DNA of 51,894 nt from Desulfoluna spongiiphila (lineage in GTDB: Bacteria; Desulfobacterota; Desulfobacteria; Desulfobacterales; Desulfolunaceae), in the NCBI RefSeq assembly GCF_900101345.1, contig NZ_FMUX01000003.1, forward strand, positions 1-51,894, in the 5' to 3' direction. Below the pieces are notes generated by a model, which had not been told where the DNA came from, did not search any database, and worked only from the letters and a program-made list of their open reading frames with translations. Shown here piece after piece: positions 43,381 through 51,857 of this stretch; positions within the stretch are counted from its first letter, which is position 1, and each line of letters opens with the position of its first letter. Position numbers and translations under genes: made by a program.

Positions 43381-45363
43381 ATGAAATCTGGAACCATCAT
43401 CGAATACATAGATCAGCAGAAGCTGATATGCGCCGCGGTGGCCGACGTCAAGGGCAAACGCCTGCGACTCATCACCGAAAGCGATAAAGAGGTGAGCCTT
43501 TCCGCCTCCCGCATATCCCTGACCTCGGACGATGCCCTTTCTGAATCGGCCAGCCGCTCCACCATGGTGGAAGCCCTCAAGGCCACCGTCGCCCGTCGTG
43601 AATCCCTGAAACAGGAGATCGATCTCAAAGAGCTGTGGGAACTGCTCAACGAAGAAGGGGAGTGGATCGACCTCACAACCATGGCGGAATACTGCTTCTC
43701 CGAAGCCGTAACCTCCGACCACAAATCAGCCATCATCCGGGCGTTTTTCGAAAACCGGACCTGGTTCAAGTTCGACCACGACCGTTTCCTCCCCTACACC
43801 CCGGAGCAGGTGGAGCAGATGCTCGCCAAGAAACGGGAAGAGGAGCGGCGTAACAAGGTGATCACCGAAGGCGCAGCCTGGCTCAAGGGCCTTCTGGGCG
43901 ACAAAAAGCCCGGCCCCTGCGACCATGCCATGGAGATCATCACCTGCCTGAAAGGGTGGTACATTGATGAGCGCGAGAGCCGCCACTTCGACATGGCCAA
44001 GGCGGTCCTCTCCGAGGCGAACATCAACTCCCACGAGACGGTCTTTCGCATCCTGGTGAAGCTTGAGGTGTTTGACGAAAACGAAAACATCGACCTCATC
44101 CGCATGGAGGTGCCGAGAAACTTCTCCGACGAGGTGCTCCAGGAGGCAAAAAAACTGGTGGAGGAAGCCCCCGTCAGCTTTAACGGCCGGCGTGACCTCA
44201 CCCACCTGTCCACCATCACCATCGACGGCAGGTACACCACTGACTACGACGACGCCGTCACCATCGAGCGCCTGGACGACCGGAAGACCCTTCTGGGGGT
44301 CCATATCGTCGATGTGGCCGAATCGGTGAAACGTGGCAGCCTCATCGACCGAAGGGCCCTGTCCCGCGGCAGCTCCATCTACATGCCGGACCAGAAGATC
44401 CCCATGCTCCCCTCGGATCTCTCGGACAACCTCTGCAGCCTGGTGGAAGGCGCGGTGCGCCCCTGTATCAGCGTGATGATCACCCTGAACCGATTCCACG
44501 CCGTGGAAGACTTCGAGGTGGTCCCCACCATCGTTACCGTGCGCCGCCAGCTCACCTACACCGGGGCCAACACCCTGGCAAAGGAAGGAGACGAGGACCT
44601 CTCCACCCTCATCAAGATCGGCCAGGCATTTCGCAAGAAGCGCCTCGACAGCGGAGCCGTGCACCTGAGCCTGCCCGAGGTCAATGTCCATCTCGATGAA
44701 GAGGGCAACCCCGTCATCTCCACGGTGGACCGGGAGAGCCCCTCCCGCATGATGGTGGCCGAGTTGATGATCATGTCCAACTGGCTCATGGCAAGCTTTC
44801 TGGCCCGCCACAGCCTGCCGACCTTCTTCCGGCTCCAGCCCGACCCCAAAGAGCGCCTGTTCAAAGGGGAAGAGCCCTCTTTGTACCTCAACTGCATGCA
44901 GAGAAAGCAGCTCTCACGGGCCTATATCAGCCAGAAGGCAGGCCACCACTCCGGCCTTGGCCTGGACGCCTACACCACGGCCAGCAGCCCCATCCGTCGC
45001 TACTACGACCTCGTCTCCCAGCGGCAGATACGATCCGTCCTGGGCCTTGAGGAGCCGTACACCGAAGATGACGTGGCCGAAGTCTCCCAGCACCTCGACA
45101 TCCCCATGGGCAGTATCGGGCGCATCCAGTCCAACAGGCGCCGCTACTGGATCCTCAAGTATCTGGAAAGCAAAATCGGCGAGCGGGTGGAAGGCCTGGT
45201 CCTTGACAAACGCCGCCACAGCTTCCAGGTCCTCCTGCTGGACTACATGATGGAGGTGATGCTCCCGGCCAGTGGCCTGAGCCTCAAGTCCGGCGACATG
45301 GTCCAGACCGTAATCCAGCACGCTGACGCACGAAAGGACAATTTGGCGGTGTTTGTGGGTTAG
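43381..45363 (+). CDS. RNase II/R family 3'-5' exoribonuclease
   Basis: A 660-residue protein with an RNB domain. TTDYDDAVTIE carries the metal-binding Asp cluster, and YTTASSPIRRYYDL matches the conserved end of the domain. The N-terminal part (1-260) replaces the usual cold-shock domains with helical and winged-helix segments, as in the shorter RNB proteins of Desulfobacterota. It degrades RNA from the 3' end. There is no ribosome site before the ATG. Confidence 0.9.
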   Translation: MKSGTIIEYIDQQKLICAAVADVKGKRLRLITESDKEVSLSASRISLTSDDALSESASRSTMVEALKATVARRESLKQEIDLKELWELLNEEGEWIDLTTMAEYCFSEAVTSDHKSAIIRAFFENRTWFKFDHDRFLPYTPEQVEQMLAKKREEERRNKVITEGAAWLKGLLGDKKPGPCDHAMEIITCLKGWYIDERESRHFDMAKAVLSEANINSHETVFRILVKLEVFDENENIDLIRMEVPRNFSDEVLQEAKKLVEEAPVSFNGRRDLTHLSTITIDGRYTTDYDDAVTIERLDDRKTLLGVHIVDVAESVKRGSLIDRRALSRGSSIYMPDQKIPMLPSDLSDNLCSLVEGAVRPCISVMITLNRFHAVEDFEVVPTIVTVRRQLTYTGANTLAKEGDEDLSTLIKIGQAFRKKRLDSGAVHLSLPEVNVHLDEEGNPVISTVDRESPSRMMVAELMIMSNWLMASFLARHSLPTFFRLQPDPKERLFKGEEPSLYLNCMQRKQLSRAYISQKAGHHSGLGLDAYTTASSPIRRYYDLVSQRQIRSVLGLEEPYTEDDVAEVSQHLDIPMGSIGRIQSNRRRYWILKYLESKIGERVEGLVLDKRRHSFQVLLLDYMMEVMLPASGLSLKSGDMVQTVIQHADARKDNLAVFVG

Positions 45364-45398
45364 TGAGTAGTGAGTAGTGAGTAGTGAGTAGTGAGTAG
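45361..45398 (+). repeat. TAGTGAG tandem repeat at the RNase stop codon
   Basis: Five perfect 7-base units plus TAG. The first TAG is the RNase stop. Because 7 is not a multiple of 3, stops are offered in all forward frames. Confidence 0.9.
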
Positions 45399-45510
45399 AA
45401 AAATATGGCGGTGTGTCTGTGTCAAGTGGTCTTTAAGGCCTGAGATTCTCGGACTCATCGGTGGTTCGTCCCCACGAGCCACCCACCGCGACCCGGATTC
45501 AACACAAAAA

Positions 45511-45544
45511 AAAGCCCTGCCGACTCATCGGCAGGGCTTTTTTA
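45511..45544. terminator. Strong intrinsic terminator
   Basis: Stem of 13 bp (AAAGCCCTGCCGA / TCGGCAGGGCTTT) with a CTCA loop, A-run before and T-run after, so it can work in both directions. It is the likely end of the RNase transcript. Confidence 0.85.
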
Positions 45545-45742
45545 TTTGCAACGATTCGGCCCAACCTACATCAGGCTGCCAGAATGATTTTCACAGCTTG
45601 TTCATTGAGCCGTGGCCCATTGTCATGGGTCGAATGGTGACGCAAAGACACGGGCTCAGGCGGATTCCTCGGGAAAGATCACATTCGCCTTTAATGCCGA
45701 GTAGCCTGAATCTATTTTGTAACCATTCAGTTCCTAAAAAGC

Positions 45743-45829
45743 AGCCTCCGGCGGCAAGGTGTGCCACCTTGAAAGCAGGTTGCGAATGCGTTTTTCCCCT
45801 CGTTCCTCGGGGAAAATCACATCCGCCTG
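45743..45829 (+). repeat. R1 repeat, copy D
   Basis: Full copy, very similar to copy B, with TTTTTCCCC-TCGTTCC-TCGGGGAAAA as its inner stem. Confidence 0.8.
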
Positions 45830-45841
45830 TCAAACAAACTT

Positions 45842-46066
45842 CGGCCTTGATCATCGTTTGGGTCATCGGCCTATTTGCATCCCCCCCCCCGAACACCCTT
45901 GTCCCCTGGAGCGCCGCACTCCTGTGCGGCACGGGTAACGACGGACTAAAAAGCCGCACCGGAGTGCGGCGCTCCGTTTCGGTCGATTTTCCTCGGCTTT
46001 TTTGAAGGTCGCGGCCCAAATGATAACCAAGACCCAAACTTCATTCAAAAAGAACCATTGCGGCCT
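45842..46066 (+). repeat. R2 composite repeat, copy b
   Basis: Same sequence plan as copy a: GGCCTTGATCATCG start, C-run, palindromic GGAGCGCCGCACTC core and an ATTCAAAA...GGCCT end. Follows R1 copy D by 12 bases. Confidence 0.8.
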
Positions 46067-46216
46067 GTTTGTTAAACCCGTCGTAATAAGATCAGGCAAA
46101 CGTTTAGGCCGCCGGAGGCGATTTTGAACAGGTGGACTGAGTGGTTGCTTTTGTTTTTCGCGATCCGGGCCCGCTTAAGGCTGGCACCATCCCCTGCGAT
46201 CATCTACAGTGCCCCC

Positions 46217-46495
46217 ATGAAACCATGGACCCTCTACATCCTTGAATGCGCGGACGGCACCTTGTATACCGGCATCACCACCGACCCCCAAAGGCGCCTT
46301 GACGAACACAATGCAGGCGTCGGTGCCCGGTACACCCGGGCCCGCCTTCCCGTCACCATGGTCTACCAGACCTCGGCCAAAGACCGCTCCGAAGCCTCCC
46401 GCCTCGAATACCGCATCAAAAAACTGCCCCGAAAGGCAAAGCTCGAAATGATAAAGGCAGGAAAAACAGATCATGGGAAAACAGGTGATAGGTGA
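46217..46495 (+). CDS. UPF0213 GIY-YIG domain protein
   Basis: A 92-residue protein with a GIY-YIG fold: WTLYILECADGTLYTGIT, then RLDEHNAG and EASRLEYRIKKL with the conserved Glu. It belongs to the small housekeeping UPF0213/YhbQ-type group, possibly acting in DNA repair. ATG at 46217 is where the fold begins. Confidence 0.88.
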   Translation: MKPWTLYILECADGTLYTGITTDPQRRLDEHNAGVGARYTRARLPVTMVYQTSAKDRSEASRLEYRIKKLPRKAKLEMIKAGKTDHGKTGDR

Positions 46496-46626
46496 CCGTT
46501 TGACCGCCGGAGATCTGCCAGCTGAAGCGATAATCTACACGCTTCGGTAGCGTATCTTATGCCTCCGAAGCATGCGGGCCGGTTCGCATACATCAAACAT
46601 TCATATCGGACGAAGCCCGAGTCGAA

Positions 46627-46711
46627 GGCCCTTGCGATTTGGCCCGAGGCACGAGGGACAAAACGCAAGGGCAATCAGCTTTTGAGGTGGCTCACCTCGC
46701 CGCCGGAGGCA
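46627..46711 (-). repeat. R1 repeat, copy E
   Basis: Reverse copy ending GCCGCCGGAGGC, with inner stem GGCCCGAGGC-ACGAGGGAC and outer arms CTTGCG/CGCAAG. Confidence 0.75.
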
Positions 46712-46759
46712 CGCTTTTTGATCCGGCTTTGACCATAGAAGGCGCTTTCTTACCCGATC

Positions 46760-48139
46760 CTACGCCTGGAAGGCTTTCTCGGCCTTGGCTGCCACGGACA
46801 GGCCGTTAAAAAATTTTCGGGTTTCGGAAAAGACCACCTTGCTCAGGCCCAGGAGGCCGATGAGGTTGGGGATGGCCATGAGGCCGTTGACAATATCGGC
46901 CAGGGTCCAGATGAGGTTGAGGTGAAGAAACGAGCCCGAGGCCACGAGGACGATATAGATCAGCTTGTAGGGTTTGATGCCCTTGATGCCGAAGAGGTAC
47001 TCTGTGCAGCGCTCCCCGTAGTAGTTCCAGCCGAGGATGGTGGTGAAGGCGAAAAACATCAGGCCCACGGTGACCACGTACTGTCCGATGCCGCTGCCCA
47101 TGCCGATGTTGAAGGCGGTGTTGGTCATGGCGGCCCCGGCAAGGGAAGGATCGTTCCAGGTGCCGGTCATCACCAGGACCAATCCGGTCAAGGTGCAGAT
47201 GACGATGGAGTCGATGAAGGTACCCGTCATGGCGATGAGGCCCTGGCGCACGCAGGAGTTGGTCTTCGCGGCGGCCGCGGCAATGGGCGCGCTGCCCAGG
47301 CCCGACTCGTTGGAGAAGACCCCGCGGGCGATCCCGCTTCGCATCACCATGATCATGGTGACACCGGCTGCGCCCCCGAAGGCGGCCTCGGGGTTGAAGG
47401 CGCTCTGGATCACCAGGGAAACCGCCGCAGGGATGCTGGAAAGGTTCAGGAGCAGAACCACGGTCGAGGCCAGGATGAAAAAAATCGCCATAAACGGCAC
47501 GATGGCCGAGGCCACCTGGGCGATGCGCTTGATCCCCCCGACGGTGACAAGGGCCACCAGCACGGTAAGGATCACGGCCGTGGCCTCAACAGGAATATGA
47601 AAGGTCAGCTGGGCCGCGTCCTTGATGGCGTTGACCTGGGCAAAGGTACCGATGCCGAAAAAAGCCACGCCGATGCCGAAGAGGGCAAACATCTTGGCAA
47701 GGAACTTGTTTCCGAGGCCCCGTTCAATATAGTACATGGGGCCGCCGGACATCTGTCCATTCTCGTCCACCACCCGGTATTTTACAGCCAGGAGCCCTTC
47801 CGCGTACTTGGTGGCCATGCCGAAAAATGCCGCCACCCACATCCAGAAGATCGCTCCGGGTCCACCGGCCTTGACGGCCGTGGCCACCCCCACGATGTTT
47901 CCCGTACCGATGGTGGCGGAAAGGGCCGTGCAGAGAGAGGCGAAGCTCGAAACATCCCCTTCGGCTCCCTCCCCATGCTCTTTGCTGAAAAGATATTTGA
48001 TCGCAAGGGGCAATTTGGTCATCTGCAGCAGGCCAAGGCCCACGGTGAGGTAGATACCGGTTCCCACCAAGAGGATCAAAAGGGGAGGCCCCCAGACAAA
48101 CGAATCAATCGTTCTCAAAAGTTGTGCAAAATTTTCCAC
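46760..48139 (-). CDS. Sodium:amino-acid (alanine/glycine) symporter, AGCS family
   Basis: A 459-residue transporter with about 10-11 membrane helices and the AGCS hallmarks: VGLGLLQMTKLPLA, GTGNIVGVATAV, GGPMYYIERGLG and SNESGLGSAPIAAA. It should import glycine or alanine with sodium. GTG start at 48139 has AAAGGA eight bases upstream. A glycine riboswitch lies in its leader, which indicates that glycine is the main substrate. Confidence 0.93.
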   Translation of the reverse strand: MENFAQLLRTIDSFVWGPPLLILLVGTGIYLTVGLGLLQMTKLPLAIKYLFSKEHGEGAEGDVSSFASLCTALSATIGTGNIVGVATAVKAGGPGAIFWMWVAAFFGMATKYAEGLLAVKYRVVDENGQMSGGPMYYIERGLGNKFLAKMFALFGIGVAFFGIGTFAQVNAIKDAAQLTFHIPVEATAVILTVLVALVTVGGIKRIAQVASAIVPFMAIFFILASTVVLLLNLSSIPAAVSLVIQSAFNPEAAFGGAAGVTMIMVMRSGIARGVFSNESGLGSAPIAAAAAKTNSCVRQGLIAMTGTFIDSIVICTLTGLVLVMTGTWNDPSLAGAAMTNTAFNIGMGSGIGQYVVTVGLMFFAFTTILGWNYYGERCTEYLFGIKGIKPYKLIYIVLVASGSFLHLNLIWTLADIVNGLMAIPNLIGLLGLSKVVFSETRKFFNGLSVAAKAEKAFQA

Positions 48140-48814
48140 AGAATCATTCCTTTCCAGCCCGTGTGCGCACAATCAAAACAGGCGCAGGGGCATGATCACG
48201 GCATGTCGATGCCGTTTCAATGATGAAAATAAGATGAATAATGTGGATGAATGGATCGGTCTGCTAAGAGAAAGGCGTAAAAAAGAGGCACTACCAACTG
48301 AGGTTGTTTCAGTTTTCACGACAGACCACAAAACCATGCCGGAAGCGATACCGGAGGGTCTGATCTGCCATGCCACTCTGTCCCTTGTACCTGAGAGTTT
48401 CACCACGGTCCGTACGATACGGTCCGACAGCTTGCTCCTTCGGCGCTCAATAGAAGCGGCTCCGCACAACCAGGGGTTGTGCAGAGCCCCCGAATATTGA
48501 GACTCTCCAGAGGCTCGTCCAACAGCAGTCCTTTTTACCTGAAAGATTTACTTCTTCGGTGCCTTCCGCATCGCATCGCACTCGCTACAACGCGCCGGAA
48601 GATCTCTCCTGCTGTTTTCATCCGAGTTGTCCCCGCAGCGCATGGCGCCACAGGTAAGGCACTTCTTCTACACCTTCTGGAGAATATATCAAGCCCTGAA
48701 CGATCGCCCGGGCAAAAAATAGAGAAACAGATCAAAATAAAGCGAAATCGAGTAAACATTGAAAACGAAAAACACGGACTGGAATTTTACGATACCGGGC
48801 CCCTCCCCCAGCGT
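48140..48814. other. Leader with glycine riboswitch and adjoining gap
   Basis: The left part is the leader of the symporter, including the riboswitch and a small CGGCAT-GTCG-ATGCCG hairpin near 48200-48217 that may belong to the expression platform. To the right of about 48530 is the transporter promoter region; no gene is supported. Confidence 0.6.
48365..48525 (-). ncRNA. Glycine riboswitch (single aptamer)
   Basis: On the minus strand GGAGAG opens the aptamer, followed by the conserved GCGCCGAAGGAGCAA and, later, AAACTCTCAGGTACAAGG and GACAGAG. These are the gcvT-type core elements. I see one full aptamer and no second conserved core. It should couple glycine level to expression of the symporter just downstream. 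Confidence 0.9.
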
Positions 48815-49246
48815 TTATTTCCCTGTTTTCCATCCAAGGGGCCGCGTCCAGGTGTGACCACACACGTTACAGGCCCAGCGCCTGCGCCGGAAAAACCAGG
48901 GAAGCCCCAGGAGCACGAGAAGCAAAAGCCCCCACCCCACCCGCTTCCCCCAACCGATGTTGCGCTCGTAGTCCACGTCAAAACTTTCACAGCGGGGGCA
49001 CCGCTCGTCCTCTTCGGCCAGGGGGTCCCGGTAGCCCAAAACCGCCAGGGCCTCCTTTCGGTCCGAGGCAAACACCCGCAGCTTGACCCCTCCCACGGCC
49101 TGGGAGTACCAGGGCTGGATCCCCACCAGGTTGTCATCAAACACAAAGGCCTCGATGCCGCAGGACTCAAGCTGGGCCTTTGCCAGGTGGGCGTCGTGGG
49201 GTGCGGTAAACGTCAAAATCGTAATTAAGGATTCTGTTGGCATCAT
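48815..49246 (-). CDS. DUF2007-like protein with membrane anchor and zinc-ribbon
   Basis: A 143-residue protein: an N-terminal DUF2007 (putative signal-transducing, PII-like fold) domain with APHDAHLAKAQLESCGIEAF, a CPRC pair at about 92, a hydrophobic segment (WGLLLLVLLGLPWFF) and a second CNVCGHTW pair. ATG at 49246 is chosen because the domain begins there. Role unknown. Confidence 0.78.
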   Translation of the reverse strand: MMPTESLITILTFTAPHDAHLAKAQLESCGIEAFVFDDNLVGIQPWYSQAVGGVKLRVFASDRKEALAVLGYRDPLAEEDERCPRCESFDVDYERNIGWGKRVGWGLLLLVLLGLPWFFRRRRWACNVCGHTWTRPLGWKTGK

Positions 49247-49369
49247 GCTCTCAAATTGGGAAATTGGGAAATTGGGAAAGGATACGGCCAAACAGGAACA
49301 GGGTACACCCTTTCTTTCGTATTTGCCTGACCCCTTTTTCTTTTTTCTCTCTGTAACCATTCAGCTTAT

Positions 49370-49420
49370 GCCTCCGGCGGCCCTGCCGGGGGCTAAGCTT
49401 TTGAAAAGTTCAACAAACTG
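49370..49420 (+). repeat. R3 repeat, copy b
   Basis: GCCTCCGGCGGCCCTGCCGG hairpin followed by a CTTTTGAAAAG stem and a CAACAAAC end. Confidence 0.8.
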
Positions 49421-49456
49421 GCTTCAAGGCCATTTTTCAAGTTTACGCCGACACAA

Positions 49457-49541
49457 ATGCGGATGTGATTTGACCCGAGGAACGAGGGGCAAAGCTCATT
49501 CGTAACCAGCTTTCAAGGTGGCACACCTTGCCGACGGAGAC
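49457..49541 (-). repeat. R1 repeat, copy F
   Basis: Reverse copy with ACCCGAGG-AACGAGGGGC inner stem and CAAGGTGGCACACCTTG hairpin. It lies 37 bases after R3 copy b. Confidence 0.8.
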
Positions 49542-49572
49542 TTTTTTTAAACTGAATAGTTACATCTCTCTT

Positions 49573-51132
49573 TTAGTTCACATTGACCCGGCGATGCAGG
49601 CGGATTCCGTACTTTTTCATTTTGCTCCGCAGGGTATTGGGGTGGAGCCCCAGGCGATCTGCCGCGCCGTTGGGACCAGATACCTTTCCGTGGGAGAGGA
49701 CCAGGGCTTTTCGAATCCAGGATGCGGCCATGTCGTCGAAGGTACCGGAAAGGGGCTCCGTCACCTCCCAGACTTTTGTCTCCGCCCTGGGGGCGGGGCG
49801 ATCCAAAAGGGTTTCGAAGCGCAAGGGGCGCCCCCCGGAAAGGATGAGGGCCCGTTCCACAAGGTTTTGCAGCTCGCGGACATTGCCGGGCCAGGGATAA
49901 TCCATGAGGGCTGCCAGGGCGCCCTCGGCAAGGCAGGGGCGATAAGAGAGGTTCATCTCCCGGGTCTTGTGAAGGATAAAGTGGTCCACCATGGCGGGGA
50001 TGTCCTCGGTTCGCTTGCGCAAGGGTGGGATGCTCAAGGGAAAAACGTGGAGCCGGAACCAGAGATCCGAACGAAAGGTTCCTTCCGCCACCATGGCCTC
50101 CAGGTTCCGGTGGGTGGCGGCAATGATGCGGACATCCGCCTGCATCACCCGGGTGCCGCCCACCCGTTCGAACTCTCCGCTCTGGAGGACCCTGAGCAGC
50201 TTGACCTGGGCGGCCATGGGCAGTTCTCCGATCTCATCGAGGAACAGGGTCCCTCCGGATGCCCGTTCAAACCGACCCACCGAGGTTTCAAAGGCCCCTG
50301 TAAAGGCCCCCTTCTGGTGCCCGAACAGCTCGGAATCCATGAGAGACTCGGGAATGGCACCGCAGTTCAATCGGATAAGCGGGCCTTTGCAACGGGGAGA
50401 GAGCTTGTGGATCTCTCCGGCCACCACCTCTTTGCCCGTGCCGGTCTCCCCTAAAAGCAGGACCGGGCTCTCCGTGGGGGCCACCTGCTCAATGAGGCGC
50501 CGCACCTTGCTTAACCCCCCGTGGGCCCCGATCATGACGTCACCGGTCATCTGCCGGGTATCACGCTGAAGGGCCTGATGGTCACGAACCAGGTCCTTGA
50601 AACGCATGGCATTGGCCAATGCCATGCCAAAGGGCTCGCAGATGTCTTTCATCACCTCGACATGGCTGTCGTTGTAGAGGGACTCCCCTGCCGCGGCAAG
50701 GATCAGGTTGCCCATGATCTCCCCCTGGCTCTTCAGAGCGCAGGAGATGGTGCAGCAAAGATTCTGGCTTCCTTCGGGGCGGGTCCTCACCGAGGGGAGC
50801 CAGTGCTTCACCAGCCGGATGAACTCCTTGTTGATGGGGTGGGTGTGGTCACGAATCCACGGCGTGGGGTTTTGACGGGACTCCTCGTGCCAGACGCCCA
50901 TCATCTCCCAGGTGCCGTCTGAAATCGAAATCATCTCATCCAGTCCGACTCCCCCTTCGGCACAGGCAAGGGCGATGACCCGCGCTTTTTTCTGACCGTG
51001 GTCATAGGAGGTAATAAAGGCGCCGTCCAGGGGCATGATCCCTTTGAGGTAGGCATACGCATCAAACAAGGCGGACTCAAGGTCCAGGCTGCTGAAAATC
51101 CGTCGGGCGACTTCTCGAAATCGGTCAGACAC
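49573..51132 (-). CDS. sigma54-dependent transcriptional activator with GAF domain
   Basis: A 519-residue bacterial enhancer-binding protein: N-terminal GAF-like sensor (about 1-170), AAA+ domain with Walker A GETGTGKE, GAFTGA loop, LFLDEIGEL and an arginine-finger region, then a Fis-type HTH (AADRLGLHPNTLRSKMKKYG). It activates sigma54-RNA polymerase in response to a small molecule bound at the N-terminus. GTG start at 51132 follows GGAGG by four bases. Two palindromes just upstream suggest autoregulation. Confidence 0.92.
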   Translation of the reverse strand: MSDRFREVARRIFSSLDLESALFDAYAYLKGIMPLDGAFITSYDHGQKKARVIALACAEGGVGLDEMISISDGTWEMMGVWHEESRQNPTPWIRDHTHPINKEFIRLVKHWLPSVRTRPEGSQNLCCTISCALKSQGEIMGNLILAAAGESLYNDSHVEVMKDICEPFGMALANAMRFKDLVRDHQALQRDTRQMTGDVMIGAHGGLSKVRRLIEQVAPTESPVLLLGETGTGKEVVAGEIHKLSPRCKGPLIRLNCGAIPESLMDSELFGHQKGAFTGAFETSVGRFERASGGTLFLDEIGELPMAAQVKLLRVLQSGEFERVGGTRVMQADVRIIAATHRNLEAMVAEGTFRSDLWFRLHVFPLSIPPLRKRTEDIPAMVDHFILHKTREMNLSYRPCLAEGALAALMDYPWPGNVRELQNLVERALILSGGRPLRFETLLDRPAPRAETKVWEVTEPLSGTFDDMAASWIRKALVLSHGKVSGPNGAADRLGLHPNTLRSKMKKYGIRLHRRVNVN

Positions 51133-51154
51133 GTCCCCTCCATTCCGTACTTAA

Positions 51155-51187
51155 ACGATATATCGTAATCTATTCACGATATATCGT
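51155..51187. promoter_or_regulatory. Paired palindromes upstream of the sigma54 activator
   Basis: ACGATATATCGT at 51155-51166 and again at 51176-51187, centres 21 bases apart (two helical turns), 23 bases upstream of the GTG. The pair is itself arranged as a dyad (TAAACG...CGTTTA). Likely an operator bound by a dimer pair. Confidence 0.65.
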
Positions 51188-51766
51188 TTACCACAATCTC
51201 CCCCACGGCCACAACATCTTAATAATACAGGAAGTGAAACGCTGGCATGATATTTGGAATACTTCATAGACAGAGTATTCGGAGCCCACAAGACAGGATC
51301 CACCTTTCCACATCCGAATCTTCGCTGTGCCGGAGGAATCCGGGAACCAGGCATTCAGTCTCCATTCCCCTGCGAGCCGCAGGGGTCTGGATACATCCCC
51401 CCTTGCCTCTTTCGGATTCCTCCGGCGCATACCTTACGGGCTGTGCTTACCTCAAGGGACAAGCAAAGCGTTTCCACGCCCCAAGTAAAATTATGGGTGC
51501 CCAGGCAAAGAAAAAGAACAGCGTTCCCGAATGCGTACGCACCCCAGACAGGTGCAATACATGAATAACCATCGCCGCGTCCCTGTCGGCGTCACCAGCT
51601 TTCCGCACCACAAGGGCCTTTTTACATGGATGCCGACATGGAAAGGCCCTCCCTCCGAACCGGCCGGCCAGGCTTCCTGCCCTGGCCGGCCCTTTGGGCA
51701 TCCGTAAAACACAGCCTCACTATCCCCATACACATACCGCTGCCATTTGACTGTATGACACCAGAA

Positions 51767-51795
51767 TTCAAGGGGCTCACCTTGCCGCCGGAGGC
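51767..51795 (-). repeat. R1 partial copy
   Basis: Only the CTCACCTTGCCGCCGGAGGC end of R1 in reverse, next to R3 copy c. Confidence 0.6.
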
Positions 51796-51810
51796 AGTTC
51801 GGTTAAAGAT

Positions 51811-51857
51811 GCCTCCGGCGGCCCTGCCGGAGGCCAAACCTTTGAAAAGTTTGACAA
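51811..51857 (+). repeat. R3 repeat, copy c
   Basis: GCCTCCGGCGGCCCTGCCGG hairpin (here completed as GCCGGAGGC), then AAACC-TTTGAAAAGTTTG. Confidence 0.8.

Larger units (their letters stand above)
45364..46216. other. Repeat-rich gap
   Basis: No credible gene. Besides the tandem repeat it holds a terminator, R1 copy D and R2 copy b. Nothing further recognised. Confidence 0.6.
49247..49572. other. Gap with repeats
   Basis: No gene supported. It has three direct AAATTGGG units (49253-49276) immediately upstream of the DUF2007-like gene, followed by R3 copy b and R1 copy F. Confidence 0.6.

Noticed and set aside
48192..48500. Plus-strand open frame over the riboswitch
   Set aside because: It is antisense to a conserved glycine aptamer and has no ribosome site.
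37539..49541. CRISPR array
   Set aside because: Repeats are far apart, in both orientations and without uniform spacers; they are dispersed palindromic units.
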